From: Brevundimonas subvibrioides
Lineage (GTDB): Bacteria > Pseudomonadota > Alphaproteobacteria > Caulobacterales > Caulobacteraceae
Reading direction: 5' to 3'
Length of the DNA: 64,000 nt
Assembly: GCA_002280475.1 (NCBI GenBank)
Contig: NCEB01000013.1
Span: 1 to 64,000, forward strand
In this document: piece after piece, positions 60,058 through 64,000 of the stretch
Layout: each line of letters starts with the position of its first letter
Numbering within the stretch: position 1 is the stretch's first letter
Notes under the pieces: model-generated
Told to the model about the DNA's origin: nothing
Seen by the model: only the letters and a program-made list of their open reading frames with translations
Database searches by the model: none
Translations under genes and position numbers: made by a program

Positions 60058-61017
60058 ATGAAACTCGTCTCCCTGCTCAAGACCTCCGCAGCCCGTATCG
60101 GCCGCTCCGCCGCCGGCGTCGCCCTGGGCCTCGGCCTGACCACGGCCCTGCTCATATCGGCTCCCGCCGACGCTTTCGCCCAGGCCGCGCCGGCCGCCGT
60201 TCCGATGGCCCAGGGTGATGGCCCGGCGCTGTGGGTCGTCACCGACGCCGATTCGACCATCTACCTGTACGGCACCTTCCACCTGCTGCGTCCCACCACC
60301 GCCTGGGGCAGCGCCAAGGTCGACCGGGCGCTGGACGGCGCCTCGGAGGTCTGGTTCGAGGTCGAGAATCCGGACGATCAGGCCGCCATCGGTCCCATCG
60401 TCCAGCAACTCGGCATCTCGCCTGACCGCCCGCTGTCCAGCCTTCTGACGGCCGAGGAGTTCGCCACCCTCGACACCGCCGCCCGGGCCCTCGGGGCCAG
60501 CGGGGCCCAGTTGGACCCGCTCCGTCCCTGGTTCGCCTCGCTCCAGCTCACGGTCGCGGCCATCGTCAAGGCCGGCTTCGACCCCCAGGCCGGGGTGGAT
60601 CGGACCCTGATGGCGCGGGCGCGGGCTGCGGGCAAGCCGGTCAAGGGGCTGGAGACCGTCGCGGATCAGATCGGCTTCCTCGCCAATCTGAGCGAGGAGA
60701 CCCAGCTGGAGATGCTGAGGGCCTCGCTCGAGGACTTCGCGGAGGCCGAAACCCTGCTGGACGCCATGTCCACGGCCTGGGCCACGGGCGACGTGGAGGG
60801 CGTGAACCGTCTGGTGATCGCCGAGACCCGCGCCGAGAGCCCGGAGCTCTATGAGGCCGTCTTCGTGCGTCGCAACCGGGACTGGGCGGATCAGATCCAG
60901 ACCCTTCTGGCGGGGTCCGGCACGGTCTTCATCGCGGTCGGCGCTGGCCATCTCGCCGGCGACGAAAGCGTTCAGGAGATTCTGGAAGACCGTGGCGTCA
61001 CGGTCACGCGGCAGTGA
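60058..61017 (+). CDS. TraB/GumN family protein, exported
   Basis: 319 residues with a signal peptide (about 1-41, ending DAFAQ). Family motifs: LWVVTDADSTIYLYGTFHLLRP (GTFH near the start), SLQLTVAAIVKAGFDPQAGVD, AVGAGHLAGDESVQEIL (the second His motif). TraB/GumN proteins are thought to be metallopeptidase-like. ATG 60058 matches a good AAGGA site; longer reading frames upstream are not native. Confidence 0.92.
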   Translation: MKLVSLLKTSAARIGRSAAGVALGLGLTTALLISAPADAFAQAAPAAVPMAQGDGPALWVVTDADSTIYLYGTFHLLRPTTAWGSAKVDRALDGASEVWFEVENPDDQAAIGPIVQQLGISPDRPLSSLLTAEEFATLDTAARALGASGAQLDPLRPWFASLQLTVAAIVKAGFDPQAGVDRTLMARARAAGKPVKGLETVADQIGFLANLSEETQLEMLRASLEDFAEAETLLDAMSTAWATGDVEGVNRLVIAETRAESPELYEAVFVRRNRDWADQIQTLLAGSGTVFIAVGAGHLAGDESVQEILEDRGVTVTRQ

Positions 61018-61217
61018 CGCAAGGCGATACGAAGCCCCGCCAAGGTCGCCGCGCCGTCGCCGGGGCGACGGTCGCCATTGGCCTCGTCTGGCTGGCTGTC
61101 GTCGGACTGCATCTGTACTGGCGCAACTGGGAGGAAGCCGTGTTGTGGGCAGCCATCGCCGTCGCGACCATGGCCGCGTCTTTCGCCGGGCTCCCGGGCT
61201 TTCGTCGCAAGTCCTGA
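61014..61217 (+). CDS. Small two-helix membrane protein
   Basis: 67 residues from GTG 61014, which overlaps the TraB stop (GTGA). Helices at about 18-34 (GATVAIGLVWLAVVGLHLY) and 42-58 (EEAVLWAAIAVATMAASFA), with basic ends. No family is recognised, but coupling to the TraB gene and GC third positions argue that it is translated. Confidence 0.6.
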   Translation: MTQGDTKPRQGRRAVAGATVAIGLVWLAVVGLHLYWRNWEEAVLWAAIAVATMAASFAGLPGFRRKS

Positions 61218-61284
61218 CACCAGCGCCCGCAGCGATCGCGCCGCTCTCCGCCCCGGAGGGCGGCGCTTCGCGGCGTCTTCAGCC

Positions 61285-61358
61285 TGGAGCGGGCGGCGGG
61301 AATCGAACCCGCACGAAAAGCTTGGGAAGCTTTCAGGCTACCACTACATCACGCCCGC
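61285..61358 (-). tRNA. tRNA-Gly (CCC)
   Basis: Minus strand: acceptor GCGGGCG/CGCCCGC, D arm GTAGTGGTAGC, anticodon stem AAAGC/GCTTT with loop TTCCCAA (anticodon CCC), T arm GCGGGTTCGATTCCCGC, discriminator T, CCA encoded (61285-61287). Confidence 0.97.
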
Positions 61359-61644
61359 GGAAGCTGCGGCAACCTAGCGGAAAGTCGCCACGGCTCAAGT
61401 CCGGAGACGAACCGCGCGGCGAAAGTTTGTTCCGTCAGCACCCCGACAGACTGTCTTCAAATCGTCGCAAGTAACCCTCGCGGACGGATCGAGCGTTACT
61501 GCTCCGCCCTCGGATCGACTGTAACAAATCATCGGTTTTCTGTCATTCGCCCATAACATTGACGCCCTAAAGCCAGCGCCGGGGTTGCTGGGACTGCGTC
61601 GTTCGGACGCGTGGCGACCGAACATCCAACGCGAGGGTTTCCCG

Positions 61645-63153
61645 ATGCTTCGACTGACCAAGGTTCTTCTGGCCGGTGCGGCCGTGATGGCGCTGGCCGC
61701 CTGTGGCTCCGCCGAGGTGGCTTCGCCCGGCGAGGGCGATTTCGGCAATCCCGGCACCGGTGGCGGTGGCGGTGGTGGCGGCACCACCCCGCTGCCTCCC
61801 GGCACCCCGGCCCCCGACTGCCCGGCCGGCCTTTCGAACGCCGGCCTGGTCGCCAACGGCACCCTGCGCGCCTGCCAGCTTCCGTCGGACATCACCGGCA
61901 ACCTGACGCTGTCGGTTCGCGCCGGCACCATCTACGCCATCTCGGGCCGGACCCAGGTGGGCCTGGACCGCGGCATCGACACGGCCTCGACCACGGGCAC
62001 CCAGGGCGTCCTGACGATCGACCCGGGCGTGCGCGTCTTCGCCTCGGGCGGTTCGGACTATCTGATCGTCAACCGCGGCTCGCAGATCTTCGCCGAGGGC
62101 ACGGCGTCCAACCCGATCGTCTTCACCAGCCGCCAGAACGTCGAGGGCACCACCTCGCTGACGTCTCAGGGCCAATGGGGCGGACTGGTCATCGCCGGCC
62201 GCGCGCCCCAGGCCAACTGCCAGCTGACCGCCCCGGTCACCTGCACCGGTCAGGTCGAGGGCACCTCGGCCTTCTACGGCGGCAACACCCCGACCGATAA
62301 CTCGGGTCGCGTCCGCTACGTCCAGATCAAGTTCTCGGGCTTCGAGATCTCGACCGGAAACGAACTGCAGGGCCTGACCATGGCCGGCGTCGGCTCGGGC
62401 ACGACGGTCGAGTTCGTCCAGATCCACAACTCGTCGGACGACGGCATCGAAATCTTCGGCGGCAACGTCAATCTGCGCCGCATCGTCATCACCGGCGCCG
62501 ATGACGACGGTCTGGACACCGACACGGGCTGGCGCGGTGCCGCCCAGTTCGGCATCGTGACCCAGCGTCCGCCGAACTCGTCCAGCCGCTCGGCCGGTTT
62601 CGAGTTCTCGTCCGCTCCGACCTCGATCCCGCTGGCCTCGCGCTACGTCTCGCGTCCGTTCCTGTCGAACTGGACCCTGGTCGGCCGCTCGACCACCAAC
62701 ACCAACCACACGGTCGCCCACTTCGACACCGGCACCGATCCGACCATCATCAACTCGGTCTTCACGGCCGCCTCGGGCGCGCTCCAGGGTTGCCTCGACA
62801 TCAGCGATGCCGATACGGCCACGTCCAACCCGACCTTCACCTCCGTCTTCATGTCGTGCCCGGTCTCCTACCGCTCGAACAACGCGGCGACCTCGGCCAG
62901 CATCTTCACGGCGGGCACGGGCAACACGGCCGCCGGAACGTCCACTCTGACGGCCCCGGCCTCGGGGGCGACCCTGACCAACCAGGTCCTGACCTTCATC
63001 AACGGCGCCAACGAGACGGCGGTCACTCCGGCCAACGCCCCGGCGGTCAACAGCTTCTTCTCGGCCACGACCTACATCGGCGCCGTCCAGAACGCGGCCG
63101 ACAACTGGTACGCCGGCTGGACCTGCGGCCTGTCGGGCGACACGACCTGCTGA
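61645..63153 (+). CDS. Secreted lipoprotein with right-handed beta-helix-like repeats
   Basis: 502 residues. A lipoprotein signal ending LAAC (Cys20), a Gly-rich linker with eight Gly in a row, then a long beta-rich region with repeating segments (ITGNLTLSVRAGTIYAISG, LTIDPGVRVFASGGSDYLIV, IFAEGTASNPIVFTSR, GSGTTVEFVQIHNSSDDGIEIFGG, NLRRIVITGADDDGLDTDTG) typical of beta-helix surface proteins. Paired Cys in QLTAPVTCTG and C-terminal WTCGLSGDTTC. It is the partner of the TonB-dependent receptor downstream, perhaps as a surface binding protein. ATG 61645 gives the lipobox. Confidence 0.85.
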   Translation: MLRLTKVLLAGAAVMALAACGSAEVASPGEGDFGNPGTGGGGGGGGTTPLPPGTPAPDCPAGLSNAGLVANGTLRACQLPSDITGNLTLSVRAGTIYAISGRTQVGLDRGIDTASTTGTQGVLTIDPGVRVFASGGSDYLIVNRGSQIFAEGTASNPIVFTSRQNVEGTTSLTSQGQWGGLVIAGRAPQANCQLTAPVTCTGQVEGTSAFYGGNTPTDNSGRVRYVQIKFSGFEISTGNELQGLTMAGVGSGTTVEFVQIHNSSDDGIEIFGGNVNLRRIVITGADDDGLDTDTGWRGAAQFGIVTQRPPNSSSRSAGFEFSSAPTSIPLASRYVSRPFLSNWTLVGRSTTNTNHTVAHFDTGTDPTIINSVFTAASGALQGCLDISDADTATSNPTFTSVFMSCPVSYRSNNAATSASIFTAGTGNTAAGTSTLTAPASGATLTNQVLTFINGANETAVTPANAPAVNSFFSATTYIGAVQNAADNWYAGWTCGLSGDTTC

Positions 63154-63166
63154 TGACTGAAAGCGA

Positions 63167-63201
63167 GGCGGCGGCCCGGAGCCCGGGTCGTCGCCGCCTT
63201 T
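63167..63201 (+). terminator. Hairpin between the lipoprotein and the TonB receptor
   Basis: A long GC stem GGCGGCGGCCCGG/CCGGGTCGTCGCCGCC followed by TTT. It may be a leaky terminator setting expression of the receptor relative to the lipoprotein. Confidence 0.6.
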
Positions 63202-63236
63202 CCCGCTTTCGTTAGAACCCCTTCAAGGCGCAGATC

Positions 63237-64000
63237 ATGAAGACTCTCTCTCTGACCCTGACAGGGGTCCTCCTGGCCAGCAGCGCGCTCATCGCGCCCG
63301 GCCTGGCCCACGCTCAGACCGCTCCGGTCGAGCAAACCCCGGCCGAACAGGCCCAGGACGAAGCCACCCAGGTCGACGAGATCGTGGTTCTCGGCCGCTT
63401 CATCCCGGAACCGAACCGGGAAAGCCCCGAGGTCGCCGCCTTCCTGACCTCGGAAGACCTGGAGCGCACCGGCGATTCCAGCGCCGCCGCCGCCCTGACC
63501 CGCGTCACCGGCCTGACGGTGGTCGAGGGCCGTTTCGTCTATGTGCGTGGCCTCGGCGAGCGTTACTCGTCGGCGCTCCTGAACGGCTCGCCTCTGCCTT
63601 CGCCCGAACCGCTGCAGCGCGTCGTGCCGCTGGACCTGTTCCCGTCGTCGATCCTGGAAGGCGTGACCGTCCAGAAGACCTATTCGGTCAACTACCCCGG
63701 CGAGTTCGGCGGCGGCGTGATCGATCTGCAGACGATCGACGCGCCCAGCGAGCCCTTCTTCACCATCTCCGCCGGCCTGGGCTACGACACCGAGACGACG
63801 GCCCAGGACGGCCTGATCTACTACGGCAGCCGCACCGACTTCCTCGGCTTCGACGACGACACGCGCGACGTGCCGGGTCCGCTGGGCCTGGCCTTCGCTT
63901 CGGGCAACCAGATCCAGGCGGGTCCGGACTACACCGGCGACGACCTGCGTCGCATCGGCCAGTCGTTGGTCAATGCCCCTCTGCGCCTGCTGCAGTCCGA
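63237..64000 (+). CDS. TonB-dependent receptor (5' part, runs off the window)
   Basis: 254 codons seen. Signal peptide (1-26, ending GLAHAQ), a TonB-box-like VDEIVVLGRFI, then the plug domain: VAAFLTSEDLERTGDSSAAAALTRVTGLTVVEGRFVYVRGLGERYSSALLNGSPLP, VPLDLFPSSILEGVTVQKTYS and FGGGVIDLQTI. The barrel starts before the edge. ATG 63237 has AAGG upstream. The substrate may be something captured by the adjacent lipoprotein. Confidence 0.94.
   Translation, partial: MKTLSLTLTGVLLASSALIAPGLAHAQTAPVEQTPAEQAQDEATQVDEIVVLGRFIPEPNRESPEVAAFLTSEDLERTGDSSAAAALTRVTGLTVVEGRFVYVRGLGERYSSALLNGSPLPSPEPLQRVVPLDLFPSSILEGVTVQKTYSVNYPGEFGGGVIDLQTIDAPSEPFFTISAGLGYDTETTAQDGLIYYGSRTDFLGFDDDTRDVPGPLGLAFASGNQIQAGPDYTGDDLRRIGQSLVNAPLRLLQS

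Overview
The window is high-GC DNA with dense, mostly overlapping gene pairs, and everything points to an alphaproteobacterium of the Caulobacterales, most like Brevundimonas/Caulobacter. The evidence is a CpdR-type response regulator beside an N-formylglutamate amidohydrolase, a SigF/NrsF pair beside a bufferin (BufA/B/C/DoxX) operon, a DUF3597 protein, and many TTG/GTG starts and ATGA/GTGA stop-start overlaps. This placement comes from recognising families, not from a database search.

Layout. 0-10.3 kb: a Cys-rich membrane protein cut by the left edge, an isoaspartyl peptidase operon, hppD with a 55-residue membrane protein behind it, rpe plus a heparinase II/III-like protein, and an HtrA protease followed by a sensor kinase/OmpR regulator pair. 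10.4-18.8 kb: an M13 metallopeptidase, inorganic pyrophosphatase, a DUF599 protein, a candidate sRNA with its own promoter and terminator, N-formylglutamate amidohydrolase, cpdR, tRNA-Val, a pirin, and an Lrp-type regulator. 18.9-25.2 kb: a branched-chain 2-oxoacid dehydrogenase operon (E1alpha, E1beta, two-lipoyl E2, a secreted protein, E3), probably controlled by the divergent Lrp gene. 25.3-31.5 kb: an amidohydrolase, a badly rearranged bioB region, a truncated ABC ATPase, a CHCC zinc-finger protein, a FAD oxidoreductase and an alpha/beta hydrolase. 32-39 kb: a fadJ-like/thiolase beta-oxidation pair, a CAP protein, a DUF892 protein, a luciferase-like monooxygenase, and a small accessory patch with an HNH nuclease. 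39.1-48.2 kb: a HigB/HigA-like toxin-antitoxin pair lodged between thrS and a duplicated thrS 3' end, then yidD, an IscU-like scaffold, a leucyl aminopeptidase, an NlpC/P60 protein, a cytochrome c and kdsB. 48.4-57.3 kb: nudC, SRP RNA, dnaX, the sigF-nrsF and bufferin cluster, ybaB and recR. 57.4-64 kb: rmuC, a small HTH/membrane-protein operon, a TraB/GumN protein, tRNA-Gly, a secreted lipoprotein, and the start of a TonB-dependent receptor.

Two themes stand out. First, the sigF-nrsF genes and the convergent bufA1-bufB-bufC-doxX operon carry the same promoter signature (GTAAC-N16-CGAAT) and together split the usual dnaX-ybaB-recR order, so they look like one metal-responsive RiPP (ribosomally made, modified peptide) module. 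Second, the window is full of about 95-150 bp inverted-repeat (REP-doublet-like) elements of at least five families. Several lie inside reading frames without breaking them: the linker of the 2-oxoacid dehydrogenase E2, a loop of its E3, and both ends of BioB. The core of bioB also carries a perfect 99 bp inverted copy of part of the gene about 0.7 kb downstream, replacing a stretch normally conserved in biotin synthase.
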